DNA of 64,000 nucleotides from Pandoraea anhela (GTDB lineage: Bacteria; Pseudomonadota; Gammaproteobacteria; Burkholderiales; Burkholderiaceae). The stretch spans positions 310,001 to 374,000 of the forward strand of contig NZ_CABPSB010000001.1 in assembly GCF_902459655.1 (NCBI RefSeq). Direction: 5' to 3'. The position numbers were made by a program, and so were the translations under genes. Shown piece after piece: positions 55,818-64,000 of the stretch (position 1 is its first letter; each line of letters begins with the position of its first letter). Under the pieces are notes generated by a model. That model ran no database searches, had not been told where the DNA came from, and saw only the letters and a list, made by a program, of their open reading frames with translations.

Positions 55818-56510
55818 TCAGACAGCAGCGCCGTTGACCACGCGCCCGCCCGCGAGTTGAACCGTCGCGTCACAACGCTGCGCAATCGCCAGATCGTGCG
55901 TGACCAGCACCAACGTCGCCCCGCTGGCCTCGTTGAGCGAGAACATCAGATCGATGACCCGCTCGCCGGTCGCCGTATCGAGGCTGCCCGTCGGCTCGTC
56001 TGCGAACAATACGGCCGGCTCGGTGACAAATGCCCGGGCGAGCGCCACGCGCTGCTGTTCGCCGCCCGATAGCTGCTTCGGGTAATGCGTCATACGCGAC
56101 CCCAGCCCCACCTGTTCGAGCAATTTGACGGCACGATTGCGCACTTCGCGTGTCTCACCCAGCAGTTCGAGGGGCAGCATCACGTTCTCGAGCGCCGTCA
56201 GGTGCGGCATGAGTTGGAAGGATTGGAAGACGAAACCGACGGCGCCGCGTCGCAACGCGGCACGGCCCTCCTCGTCGAGGTCGCCGAGCGACTGGCCCAG
56301 CAGCGTAATATTGCCGTCCGTCGCGGTGTCGAGCCCGGCCATCAGTCCGAGCAACGTGGATTTGCCGGATCCCGACGCCCCGACGATCGCCACGCTCTGG
56401 CCTTTCGCGACGGCAAAGTCGATATCCTGCAAAATGACAAGCTCACCGGTGGCGTCGCGCAACCGTTTGCCCAGACCCCGTACTTCAATAACGTTTTCGG
56501 AAAACGACAT
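55818..56510 (-). CDS. ABC transporter ATP-binding protein, YbbA/LolD type
   Basis: 230 residues. Walker A GASGSGKSTLLGLMAGLD, Q-loop VFQSFQLMPHLTALENV, signature LSGGEQQRVALARAF, Walker B VLFADEPTGSLD and switch His in VLVTHDLA: the MacB/LolD/FtsE-like group. Its place divergent from tesA is that of E. coli ybbA, whose partner permease YbbP follows it. Here a terminator follows at once and no FtsX-like permease is in the window, so the partner is elsewhere or lost. The start codon (56510) shares CATG with the tesA start; upstream ATGs (56549) lack a Shine-Dalgarno as well. Confidence 0.87.
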   Translation of the reverse strand: MSFSENVIEVRGLGKRLRDATGELVILQDIDFAVAKGQSVAIVGASGSGKSTLLGLMAGLDTATDGNITLLGQSLGDLDEEGRAALRRGAVGFVFQSFQLMPHLTALENVMLPLELLGETREVRNRAVKLLEQVGLGSRMTHYPKQLSGGEQQRVALARAFVTEPAVLFADEPTGSLDTATGERVIDLMFSLNEASGATLVLVTHDLAIAQRCDATVQLAGGRVVNGAAV

Positions 56511-57207
56511 GACAAGAAGAGAGTTCTTGAAATTGGCCGCCTCAGCCATCGTTGGCTGGGGCATGCTGACAGGGACCGCGGCAAACGCGGCAAGTTCTGG
56601 CGCGCCGACGATTCTCGTCGTGGGCGACAGCCTTTCGGCAGAATATGGCATTGCGCGCGGCGCCGGCTGGGTCAACCTGATGCAGCAGACGATCACGCAA
56701 AGCGGATTCGATTATAACGTCGTCAACGCCAGCATCAGCGGCGATACCACCAGCGGCGGACGTGCACGCCTGGCCCCGTTGCTCGAACGCTATCGCCCCG
56801 CCATCACGATCATCGAACTCGGCGGCAACGACGCCCTGCGAGGCATTTCACTCGACCTCACGCGCAGCAATTTGCGCGACATGATCACCGCCTCCCGGAA
56901 TGCCGGCAGTCGCGTCATCGTCGTCGGCATGCGTATTCCCCCGAACTACGGGCCCGACTACAGCGAGCAGTTCTTCACCATGTTCTCCGCGCTCGCCAAG
57001 CAGGAAAAGGCCGGCTACGTGCCGTTTTTGCTCGCAGGCGTTGCCGAGCATCCCGACTGGTTCCAGCAAGACCAGATTCATCCGCTCGCCAAGGCGCATC
57101 CACAGATACTTCAGAATGTCTGGCCCACAGTGAAGTCGCTGCTCAAACCCGCAGGCAAAGCGTCTGCCAAGGCGGCAGACTCGCGCTCACCGAAGTCCGG
57201 CGCATAA
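56509..57207 (+). CDS. tesA: SGNH arylesterase / thioesterase I (TesA) with Tat-like signal
   Basis: 232 residues. Block I VVGDSLSAEYG (nucleophile Ser), block II NASISGDTTSGG (Gly), block III IELGGNDALRG (Asn) and block V DQIHPLAKAHP (Asp-x-x-His) define the SGNH/TesA family. The N-terminus MTRREFLKLAASAIVGWGML has the twin-arginine pattern (T-R-R-E-F-L-K) followed by a hydrophobic stretch and ANA cleavage site, so it may leave by Tat rather than Sec. It hydrolyses acyl thioesters and aryl esters in the periplasm. A basic, Ala-rich tail ends the protein. Confidence 0.92.
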   Translation: MTRREFLKLAASAIVGWGMLTGTAANAASSGAPTILVVGDSLSAEYGIARGAGWVNLMQQTITQSGFDYNVVNASISGDTTSGGRARLAPLLERYRPAITIIELGGNDALRGISLDLTRSNLRDMITASRNAGSRVIVVGMRIPPNYGPDYSEQFFTMFSALAKQEKAGYVPFLLAGVAEHPDWFQQDQIHPLAKAHPQILQNVWPTVKSLLKPAGKASAKAADSRSPKSGA

Positions 57208-57236
57208 AAAAACGGCCAACGCAGTTGGCCGTTTTT
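57208..57236. terminator. Bidirectional terminator between tesA and ppiD
   Basis: AAAAACGGCCAAC - GCA - GTTGGCCGTTTTT, a perfect 13-bp stem starting right after the tesA stop. It serves tesA (plus) and ppiD (minus, stop at 57261). Confidence 0.9.
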
Positions 57237-57260
57237 CATTTCAGGCGTCGCCTGTCGCGC

Positions 57261-59186
57261 TCAGTTGCCCGACGACTTCGTCACGTCGTTCACGATCTTG
57301 ACCTTCGAGCGTGCACGCAGGTCACCCAGCCAGGCGTTCCATTCGGCCTGAGCGGCCAACTGGCTGAGTTGTTGTGCCTCGGCGGCCAGACGCTGCGCGT
57401 CCTGTGCGGCCGGCTGCGACACCTTGCTGATACGGTACACCGCGTAACCCTGACCTTCGCCCAGCGCGACACCCACGTACGCCGGCAGCTTGCTGGCATC
57501 GGCACTAAAGATGGCCGTCAGTGCGCTCGGCGCGAGCTTACCCGGGTTGTCGCGCGAAACGTTCTGCACCGCACCGAACGCGGCCTCGCCACCCTTCTTG
57601 AGCGCATCGAGCTTGGCCTCGCCGGCCTTCTTCGCTTCCTGCTCCGCCAGATCGGCAACGGCCTTCTGCTTGACCTGTGCTTCGATCTGAGCGAGCGGCG
57701 GCGTGGCAGCCGGGTGGTAGTTCACGACGTGGGCCGACACCAGCACACCCTGACCGACATCGACCGCTTCGGTGTTGCGCTTGTTCTTGAGCGATTCGTC
57801 GCCGAATACCGCCTTGAGCAGCTTCTCGTTACCGAGCGGGCTTTGGGCGAGTGCAGCGTCCGGCGTGCGCATCACCGTCGCCGTTTGCACCTTGAGGTTG
57901 AGCTTGTCGGCCGCCGGTTGCAGGCTATCGGGCTGCTCGTACACCGAGTTCGTGAACTGGTCGGCAAGCTTGGCGTAGCGCTTCGCGGCTTCCTGCTGGC
58001 GATACTGATCGGCCAGTTGCGCCTTCACTTCCTCGAACGGCTTCGTCAGCGCCGGTTTGATGCCGGTCAGCTTGATGATGTGATAACCGAAATCGCTCTT
58101 CACGACATCGCTCACGTCGCCTTCGCCCTTCAGCGAGAAGGCCGCATCGGCAAACGGCTTGACCATCGCGTCACGCGTGAAGAAACCCAGATCGCCACCG
58201 TTGGCCTTCGAACCCGGGTCCTCCGAATTTTCGCTGGCCAGCTTGGCAAAGTCGTTCGGGCTCTTCTTGATCCGGGCGAGGATGGCTTCTGCCTTGGCCT
58301 TCGCCTTCGCATGATCCGCCGGGGATGCGTCGGCCGGCGAGGCAATCAGGATGTGCGATGCACGACGCTCTTCCTGCGTCGTGTATTGCTTCAGATTATC
58401 GTTGTACATCTTGCGCAACGCATCGTCGGTCGGCGCCGCCTGATCCGATGTCGGCAGCGCTTTCGGATCGAGCACCACGTACTGAATCTCGGCGGACTCA
58501 GGCGTCTGGAATGCAGCCTTGTGCGCGTCGTAATAAGCCTGAATCTGCTGCTGCGTCGGCACGATCTTGCCAGCGTAATCCGATAGCGGGAACTCGAGCG
58601 CCGCGACTTCGCGTTGTTGCGAACGCAGTTGCGAGAATCGATCCAGCACCGTCTTGGGCAGCATGGCGCTGGCCTGCACGCTGGACGGGAGCTGGTTCGA
58701 TGCGAGTTCGAAACGGATCTGCGCTTCGAGACGCTGCGGCGTCAGATTCTGCGCCGACAGCAGTTGTTCATAGGCGGCCTGATCGATCGAACCATCGGGG
58801 CGACGCATTTGGGCAATCGCGGGAATGGCAAGCAGCGCATCGCGCACTTGCGCGTCCGACACCGACAGATTCTTCTTCAGCGTTTCCTGTGTGAGCAACT
58901 TTTGCTGGATCAGGTTATCCAGCACTGCGCTGCGCATTTCCGGCGTGTTGATCTGGCTCGCATCGACGGCGCCGCCAAACATCTGCTGCATGCGCTCGGT
59001 CTGGGCACGCAGCACGCTATCGTACTCCTGACGCGTCACGGTCTGATCGCCGACCTTGGCAATCGTACCGGCATCCGAGGCATATTCCTGCCAGCCATGA
59101 ACGCCAAACACCACGAACGACGGCACGATCAGCACCGTCAGGAAGATGAGGACCAATCGTTGATGACGGCGAATGAAGTCGAACAT
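57261..59186 (-). CDS. ppiD: Membrane-anchored periplasmic chaperone PpiD
   Basis: 641 residues. One N-terminal membrane anchor (about 10-30, [19 protein letters not shown]), a SurA_N-like chaperone domain (about 35-200), and a parvulin domain near 270-380 with [11 protein letters not shown] and [24 protein letters not shown]. It has a long C-terminal helical part. It helps newly exported proteins leave the Sec translocon. Position after lon-hupB-tRNAs is conserved. The start ATG has no strong Shine-Dalgarno visible but matches the anchor. Confidence 0.95.
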   Translation of the reverse strand: MFDFIRRHQRLVLIFLTVLIVPSFVVFGVHGWQEYASDAGTIAKVGDQTVTRQEYDSVLRAQTERMQQMFGGAVDASQINTPEMRSAVLDNLIQQKLLTQETLKKNLSVSDAQVRDALLAIPAIAQMRRPDGSIDQAAYEQLLSAQNLTPQRLEAQIRFELASNQLPSSVQASAMLPKTVLDRFSQLRSQQREVAALEFPLSDYAGKIVPTQQQIQAYYDAHKAAFQTPESAEIQYVVLDPKALPTSDQAAPTDDALRKMYNDNLKQYTTQEERRASHILIASPADASPADHAKAKAKAEAILARIKKSPNDFAKLASENSEDPGSKANGGDLGFFTRDAMVKPFADAAFSLKGEGDVSDVVKSDFGYHIIKLTGIKPALTKPFEEVKAQLADQYRQQEAAKRYAKLADQFTNSVYEQPDSLQPAADKLNLKVQTATVMRTPDAALAQSPLGNEKLLKAVFGDESLKNKRNTEAVDVGQGVLVSAHVVNYHPAATPPLAQIEAQVKQKAVADLAEQEAKKAGEAKLDALKKGGEAAFGAVQNVSRDNPGKLAPSALTAIFSADASKLPAYVGVALGEGQGYAVYRISKVSQPAAQDAQRLAAEAQQLSQLAAQAEWNAWLGDLRARSKVKIVNDVTKSSGN

Positions 59187-59235
59187 ACGAAATCGGAAGA
59201 GTCGTCTGGATGCGTTTTATGACGCTATATGGCAA

Positions 59236-59261
59236 AAAAGGCGAACCGAAGTTCGCCTTTT
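59236..59261 (-). terminator. Terminator after the tRNA pair
   Basis: AAAAGGCGAAC - CGAA - GTTCGCCTTTT, with six T following on the minus strand. It lies 7 nt after the tRNA-Asp 3' end and before ppiD. Confidence 0.85.
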
Positions 59262-59268
59262 CACAATT

Positions 59269-59345
59269 TGGCGGAGCGGACGGGGCTCGAACCCGCGACC
59301 CCCGGCGTGACAGGCCGGTATTCTAACCAACTGAACTACCGCTCC
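59269..59345 (-). tRNA. tRNA-Asp (GTC)
   Basis: 77 nt. On the minus strand it starts GGAGCGGTAGTTCAGTTGG, has anticodon GTC in the loop CTGTCACG, the T-arm GGTTCGAGCCC, the acceptor strand CCGCTCC, discriminator G and an encoded CCA. All four arms pair. Confidence 0.97.
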
Positions 59346-59359
59346 CCAAGATCTGGAAC

Positions 59360-59435
59360 TGGTGGGTGCTGAGGGGTTCGAACCCCCGACCTACGCCTTG
59401 TAAGGGCGCCGCTCTACCAGCTGAGCTAAGCACCC
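59360..59435 (-). tRNA. tRNA-Val (TAC)
   Basis: 76 nt. On the minus strand it starts GGGTGCTTAGCTCAGCTGG, has anticodon TAC in the loop CTTACAAG, the T-arm GGTTCGAACCC, the acceptor strand GCACCC with discriminator A and an encoded CCA. It is followed 14 nt later by tRNA-Asp, so the two form one transcript. Confidence 0.97.
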
Positions 59436-59488
59436 GTTCCTGATTTTGTCTTGTTTGTTACTGCCTCCTGCCGAAGCAGGAAAGCATA

Positions 59489-59761
59489 CTAGTTTACATT
59501 ATCTTTTAAATCTTTGCCAGGGCGAAATTTCGGAACCTTTGCCGCCTTGATCTTGATGGCTTCCCCGGTACGAGGATTGCGGCCCGTTCGGGCGGCACGC
59601 TTGGTAACGTAAAAGGTGCCAAAGCCAACCAGCGTCACATCGTCACCTTTTTTCAGCGACCGCTTTACTGCACCCACCAATGCGTCAAGTGCTCGACCGG
59701 CAGCAGCTTTCGAAACGTCTGCCTCTTTCGCGATGTGATCGATCAGTTCCGTCTTATTCAC
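59489..59761 (-). CDS. hupB: DNA-binding protein HU-beta
   Basis: 90 residues. It starts [19 protein letters not shown] and has the HU signature [21 protein letters not shown] with the DNA-intercalating Pro. The start codon is GTG, preceded by AAGGGGGTTACA. It is a nucleoid protein that bends DNA. It lies between lon and the tRNA pair, with its own promoter (59854-59882). Confidence 0.97.
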   Translation of the reverse strand: MNKTELIDHIAKEADVSKAAAGRALDALVGAVKRSLKKGDDVTLVGFGTFYVTKRAARTGRNPRTGEAIKIKAAKVPKFRPGKDLKDNVN

Positions 59762-59853
59762 TGTAACCCCCTTGCAAGGATAGTAGGCGATTGAGCCGCG
59801 GAGGCGCTCTTCACGCGCCTTGACATTGATCTGATAGGTCCGCTGGCTTTGCC

Positions 59854-59882
59854 ATTAGACAAGCCGCAAACCCTGATGTCAA
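59854..59882 (-). promoter_or_regulatory. Sigma-70 promoter of hupB
   Basis: On the minus strand TTGACA (59877-59882), a 17-nt spacer and TCTAAT (59854-59859): perfect -35 and five of six at -10. It predicts a leader of about 85 nt before the hupB GTG. Confidence 0.7.
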
Positions 59883-59965
59883 GCCGTTTTGCGGCCTCTG
59901 AGCACCATCGGAAGCACTCCTGAATCAGTACGTACCGGTCGCTGTTCTCGAGCACTTTGCGTCAA

Positions 59966-59998
59966 TAAAAAAAGCCCGGGGAAAACCCCGAGCTTTTT
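59966..59998 (-). terminator. Terminator of lon
   Basis: On the minus strand AAAAAGCTCGGGG - TTTT - CCCCGGGCTTTTTTT: a strong GC stem with T-run, about 60 nt after the lon stop and upstream of the hupB promoter. Confidence 0.88.
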
Positions 59999-60058
59999 GC
60001 GCATTTTTTCATCGGGCAGTGACCTGACCTTCAGTCACTCGCCCGACAAAAACGACAC

Positions 60059-62479
60059 TCAGTGCTTGATGACGTCCTGCTTGCCACCGGCATCCGCACT
60101 CGGCGTCACCGGCGCCGCTTTCGCTTCCTCTTCAGGCAGCGGCGTCGGGGCATGCTCCAGTGCGAGTTCCAGCACCTTGTCGATCCAGCGCACCGGCACG
60201 ATCTCCAGCGCGTTCTTGACCGTATCCGGAATTTCGGCGAGATCCTTCACGTTCTCTTCCGGGATCAACACGAGCTTGATGCCGCCACGGTGAGCCGCAA
60301 GCAACTTCTCCTTGAGGCCGCCGATCGGCAAGACTTCGCCACGCAGCGTAATCTCGCCCGTCATCGCCACATCCGCACGTACCGGAATCCCGGTAAGCAC
60401 CGACACGAGCGCCGTCGTCATTGCGATACCGGCAGACGGACCGTCCTTCGGCGTCGCACCTTCGGGCACGTGAATGTGGATGTCCTTCTTCTCGAACTGC
60501 TCGTCGGCCACACCGAGGCGACGTGCGCGCGAACGCACCACCGAGCGGGCCGCTTCGACCGACTCCTTCATCACATCGCCGAGCGAACCCGTGCGGATGA
60601 TGTTGCCCTTGCCCGGCATCAGCGCAGCTTCGATGGTCAGCAGATCGCCGCCCACTTCCGTCCACGCCAGCCCCGTGACCTGACCAATCTGGTTTTCCTT
60701 CATTGCCAGACCGAAGTCGAACTTACGCACGCCCAGGAAGTTATCGAGGTTGCCCGCATCGACCTTGATCGACGAGCCTTCGACCTTCTTGAGCAGCAAC
60801 ATCTTCACGACCTTGCGGCAGATCTTCGAGATCTCGCGCTCGAGCGAACGCACACCCGCTTCACGCGTGTAGTAACGAATGATGTCGCGGATCGCGGCTT
60901 CCGTCAGATCGATCTCGCCTTCCTTCAGCCCGTTGTTCTTCTTCTGCTTTGGCAGGAGATAACGCTGGGCGATGTTGACCTTTTCGTCTTCCGTGTAGCC
61001 CGACAGGCGAATCACTTCCATACGGTCGAGCAACGGCGCCGGAATGTTCAGCGAGTTCGAGGTGGCCACGAACATCACGTCCGACAGATCGAAGTCGACT
61101 TCGACGTAGTGATCCGAGAACGTGTGGTTCTGTTCCGGGTCGAGCACTTCGAGCAACGCCGAGCTGGGATCGCCCCGGAAGTCCATGCCCATCTTGTCCA
61201 CTTCGTCGAGCAGGAACAGCGGGTTACGCACGGCAACCTTCGACAGACTCTGCAGAATCTTGCCGGGCATCGAACCGATGTACGTGCGACGGTGGCCGCG
61301 AATCTCGGCTTCGTCACGCACGCCGCCCAACGCCATGCGAACGAACTTGCGGTTCGTCGCACGCGCGATCGACTGACCGAGCGAGGTCTTACCCACGCCC
61401 GGGGGCCCAACGAGGCACAGGATCGGCGCCTTGACCTTGTCCACGCGCTGTTGCACGGCAAGATATTCGAGGATGCGTTCCTTGACCTTTTCGAGACCGA
61501 AGTGATCTTCGTCGAGCACCTTTTCGGCGTTCGACAGGTCGTTGTTCACCTTGCTCTTCTTGCGCCACGGCAGACCGACCAGCGTGTCGATGTAGTTGCG
61601 CACGACCGTCGCTTCAGCCGACATCGGCGACATCAGCTTGAGCTTCTTGAGTTCGGCGTCGGCCTTCTTCTTGGCTTCCTTCGGCAGGTGCGCGGCCTTG
61701 ATGCGCTTCTCGAGTTCTTCGAGATCCGCACCTTCTTCACCTTCACCCAGTTCCTTCTGGATCGCCTTGACCTGCTCGTTCAGGTAGTACTCGCGCTGGC
61801 TCTTTTCCATCTGGCGCTTCACGCGGCCACGGATGCGCTTCTCCACCTGAAGAATGTCGATCTCGCTCTCGAGTTGCGCGAGCAAATGCTCAAGGCGCTC
61901 GATGACCGGGAACATCTCCAGAATCTTCTGCTTCTGCTCAAGCTTGAGCGGCAGATGCGCGGCGATGGTGTCGGCGAGACGACCCGCTTCGTCGATCCCC
62001 GACAGCGACGTCAGAATCTCCGGCGGAATCTTCTTGTTGAGCTTCACGTACTGATCGAACTGCGCCACGATCGCACGGCGCAGGGCCTCGGATTCCGGCG
62101 AGTTGCCGTCGTCCGGTTCGAGCGGCATGACTTCCGACGTGAACTGGGTTTCCTCTTCGTCCACACTCAGGGTGCGGGCGCGCTGAATCCCCTCGACCAG
62201 CACCTTGACGGTGCCGTCGGGCAACTTGAGCATTTGCAGAATGTTGGCCACGCAGCCGATCTCGTAGAGATCCTTGGCCGTGGGCTCATCCTTGGCCGCG
62301 GCTTTCTGTGCGACCAGCATGATGTGCTTGCCGCCTTCCATCGCGGTTTCAAGCGCTTTAATCGATTTCGGACGCCCCACGAAAAGGGGAATCACCATGT
62401 GCGGAAACACGACCACGTCGCGCAAAGGCAACAGGGGCAGTTGAATCGCTTCGGGCGGGAGGATTTGGGTGCCTGACAT
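60059..62479 (-). CDS. lon: ATP-dependent protease Lon
   Basis: 806 residues. N-terminal LAN domain starting [27 protein letters not shown]+ module with Walker [14 protein letters not shown] and Walker [14 protein letters not shown]. Protease domain with catalytic Ser in [15 protein letters not shown] and Lys in [14 protein letters not shown]. It degrades damaged and regulatory proteins. I chose [11 protein letters not shown], which has GGGGAACGAG before it; an ATG four codons upstream exists. It lies downstream of clpX behind a terminator, so lon has its own promoter. Confidence 0.97.
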   Translation of the reverse strand: MSGTQILPPEAIQLPLLPLRDVVVFPHMVIPLFVGRPKSIKALETAMEGGKHIMLVAQKAAAKDEPTAKDLYEIGCVANILQMLKLPDGTVKVLVEGIQRARTLSVDEEETQFTSEVMPLEPDDGNSPESEALRRAIVAQFDQYVKLNKKIPPEILTSLSGIDEAGRLADTIAAHLPLKLEQKQKILEMFPVIERLEHLLAQLESEIDILQVEKRIRGRVKRQMEKSQREYYLNEQVKAIQKELGEGEEGADLEELEKRIKAAHLPKEAKKKADAELKKLKLMSPMSAEATVVRNYIDTLVGLPWRKKSKVNNDLSNAEKVLDEDHFGLEKVKERILEYLAVQQRVDKVKAPILCLVGPPGVGKTSLGQSIARATNRKFVRMALGGVRDEAEIRGHRRTYIGSMPGKILQSLSKVAVRNPLFLLDEVDKMGMDFRGDPSSALLEVLDPEQNHTFSDHYVEVDFDLSDVMFVATSNSLNIPAPLLDRMEVIRLSGYTEDEKVNIAQRYLLPKQKKNNGLKEGEIDLTEAAIRDIIRYYTREAGVRSLEREISKICRKVVKMLLLKKVEGSSIKVDAGNLDNFLGVRKFDFGLAMKENQIGQVTGLAWTEVGGDLLTIEAALMPGKGNIIRTGSLGDVMKESVEAARSVVRSRARRLGVADEQFEKKDIHIHVPEGATPKDGPSAGIAMTTALVSVLTGIPVRADVAMTGEITLRGEVLPIGGLKEKLLAAHRGGIKLVLIPEENVKDLAEIPDTVKNALEIVPVRWIDKVLELALEHAPTPLPEEEAKAAPVTPSADAGGKQDVIKH

Positions 62480-62618
62480 CTCGTTCCCCATATTTAACGA
62501 TACCGTTGTGTTCCAGCTAATTGAGGCCGCCGGCGAGAATTACAAGGGGCTGGAAACGCCCTTTCGCCAACAAGTTGCACCACTCGGGGTTTCATTGCCC
62601 GTGGCACTAGTATGAAGG

Positions 62619-62651
62619 AAAAAAAGCCGTCCATGTTTCCATGAACGGCTT
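62619..62651 (-). terminator. Terminator of clpX
   Basis: On the minus strand AAGCCGTTCATG - GAAA - CATGGACGGCTT with one mismatch, followed by seven T. It starts about 23 nt after the clpX stop. Confidence 0.85.
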
Positions 62652-62673
62652 GGGGTAGCGCTAAGTTGACCGT

Positions 62674-63954
62674 TCAATTGGAGCCGGCAACCTTGGGCGA
62701 CTCCTGATAGATCAAGAGCGGTTTTCCGTCGCCGCTGATCGCGTTCTCATCCAGGATCACCTTGGTTACGCCCTTGAGCGACGGCAGTTCGTACATCACT
62801 TCCAGCAAGGCCTGCTCGATGATCGAACGCAGCCCACGCGCGCCGGTCTTGCGCTTGATGGCCTTGCGCGCGACCGCATGCAGCGCCGCCGGACGAATTT
62901 CCAGCTCCACACCTTCCATCGAGAACAGGCGCTGATATTGCTTGACCAACGCGTTCTTCGGCTCGATCAGGATCGTGACCAGTGCGTCTTCGTCGAGCTT
63001 ACCCAACGTGGCAACCACCGGCAAACGACCGATCAGCTCGGGAATCAGACCGAACTTGATCAGATCTTCCGGCTCAACGTCGCGCAGCAGCTCGCCCGCA
63101 TCGCGCTCTTCACCGGTCTTCACCGTCGCACCGAAGCCGATACCGGTCTTCTCCGTGCGGTTCATGATGATCTTCTCAAGACCGTCGAATGCGCCGCCGC
63201 AAATGAACAGAATATTGGTTGTGTCGACCTGGATGAAATCCTGGTTCGGATGCTTGCGGCCACCCTGAGGCGGCACCGACGCCATGGTGCCTTCGACCAG
63301 CTTGAGCAGCGCCTGCTGCACGCCTTCGCCCGACACGTCGCGCGTAATCGACGGATTGTCCGACTTGCGGCTGATCTTGTCGATTTCGTCGATGTAGACG
63401 ATACCCTTTTGCGCCTGCTCGATCTCGTAATTGCAGTTCTGCAGGAGCTTCTGGATGATGTTTTCGACGTCTTCCCCCACGTAACCGGCTTCGGTCAGCG
63501 TAGTGGCGTCTGCGATCACGAACGGAACGTTGAGCAAACGTGCGAGCGTCTGCGCGAGCAGCGTCTTGCCCGAGCCGGTCGGCCCGATCAACAGGATGTT
63601 GCTCTTCGAGAGCTCGACCTCGTCGCGCTTGTCGCCGAGGTGCTTCAATCGCTTGTAATGGTTATAGACCGCAACCGCCAGAATCTTCTTGGCACGGTCC
63701 TGACCGATCACGTATTGATCGAGGCTCTCGCGAATTTCCTGTGGGGACGGCAAATCCGACTTCGCGCCGCTGCCCCCCTCGTCTTCGGCTGCTGCGGCCT
63801 CGTCGCGAATAATCTCGTTGCACAGATCAATGCACTCGTCGCAAATGAACACGGACGGACCTGCGATGAGCTTCTTGACCTCGTGCTGACTCTTTCCGCA
63901 GAAGGAGCAGTAGAGCAGCTTTTCGCCGTTGGAAGTGCTTTTTTTATCCACCAT
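62674..63954 (-). CDS. clpX: ATP-dependent Clp protease ATP-binding subunit ClpX
   Basis: 426 residues. N-terminal zinc domain with Cys16, 19, 38 and 41. Walker [16 protein letters not shown], Walker [12 protein letters not shown], the pore loop GYVG in [12 protein letters not shown], the IGF loop (GIGFGATV) that docks on ClpP, and the sensor-2 region [11 protein letters not shown]. It unfolds substrates for ClpP. The 46 nt left before the window end do not show clpP, but that gene would be expected upstream. Confidence 0.97.
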   Translation of the reverse strand: MVDKKSTSNGEKLLYCSFCGKSQHEVKKLIAGPSVFICDECIDLCNEIIRDEAAAAEDEGGSGAKSDLPSPQEIRESLDQYVIGQDRAKKILAVAVYNHYKRLKHLGDKRDEVELSKSNILLIGPTGSGKTLLAQTLARLLNVPFVIADATTLTEAGYVGEDVENIIQKLLQNCNYEIEQAQKGIVYIDEIDKISRKSDNPSITRDVSGEGVQQALLKLVEGTMASVPPQGGRKHPNQDFIQVDTTNILFICGGAFDGLEKIIMNRTEKTGIGFGATVKTGEERDAGELLRDVEPEDLIKFGLIPELIGRLPVVATLGKLDEDALVTILIEPKNALVKQYQRLFSMEGVELEIRPAALHAVARKAIKRKTGARGLRSIIEQALLEVMYELPSLKGVTKVILDENAISGDGKPLLIYQESPKVAGSN

Positions 63955-64000
63955 ATCTGTGTCAGCCTGCTAGCAATTTGCGCCCCGGTCGTCCCCCGCC

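Noticed and set aside
59269-59435. tRNA-Val/tRNA-Asp as an integration site of a genomic island
   Set aside because: No integrase, repeated tRNA 3' end or foreign genes are next to them; the neighbours are core genes in conserved order.
62520-62585. Heat-shock (sigma-32) promoter of lon on the minus strand
   Set aside because: CTTGTTG and CCCCTTGT are present but the spacing (18 nt) and the matches to CTTGAAA / CCCCATNT are too poor to claim, although such a promoter would be expected.

Overview
The window looks like chromosomal DNA of a beta-proteobacterium of the family Burkholderiaceae, most likely Pandoraea. It is GC-rich with strong Shine-Dalgarno sites. The order clpX - lon - hupB - tRNA-Val - tRNA-Asp - ppiD and the run msrB - ygiW-like - yciB - bolA - parvulin are what I would expect in Burkholderiales. 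The genus is inference; the family assignment is firmer. Most of the window is ordinary core genome. One accessory block (about 39.6-46.1 kb) stands out.

Layout. 0-5 kb: start of an arginine/succinylornithine aminotransferase (astC-like) after a polar amino-acid ABC transporter, then an acetolactate-synthase-type enzyme divergent from an Lrp regulator. 5-11 kb: exported PrxQ peroxiredoxin, hemolysin-III membrane protein behind a C10 tract, a soluble hybrid histidine kinase, a chemoreceptor with a flagellar-type (sigma-28) promoter candidate, acylphosphatase. 11-18 kb: a PepSY/flavodoxin/ferredoxin-reductase fusion behind a Fur-box-like site, trehalose synthesis (otsBA), an enoyl-CoA hydratase and an ankyrin lipoprotein. 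18-25 kb: tatD, holB, tmk, mltG divergent from ygfZ, a DUF4936-type gene and an NRDE protein. 25-35 kb: a long minus-strand series of acyl-CoA ligase, livHMGF, a FadJ-type bifunctional enzyme, nicotinamidase, thioesterase and an MDR reductase. 35-39.6 kb: selO, msrB, ygiW-like, yciB, bolA, parvulin. 46-64 kb: purL, D-amino-acid dehydrogenase, nnr, pgi, a YbbA-like ATPase divergent from tesA, ppiD, two tRNAs, hupB, lon, clpX.

The accessory block holds three full-length and one truncated member of a secreted, cysteine-rich family, plus a small protein with two Ig-like repeats. Each full-length protein is an internal duplication: two modules of about 240 residues with six cysteines each in nearly the same spacing. 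They resemble, from memory, proteins annotated halovibrin HvnA in Pseudomonas. Three 16-bp inverted repeats with the CTG-N10-CAG form of LuxR-type (quorum-sensing) boxes lie only here, one upstream of each likely transcription unit. My best candidate for an undescribed system is therefore a small regulon of duplicated secreted proteins under a shared, possibly quorum-sensing, operator.

Other points of interest: 13-bp, 12-bp and 9-bp tandem repeats, a Walker A Lys-to-Arg change in LivF, divergent tesA/ybbA-like genes whose start codons overlap in CATG, and a Tat-like signal on TesA.
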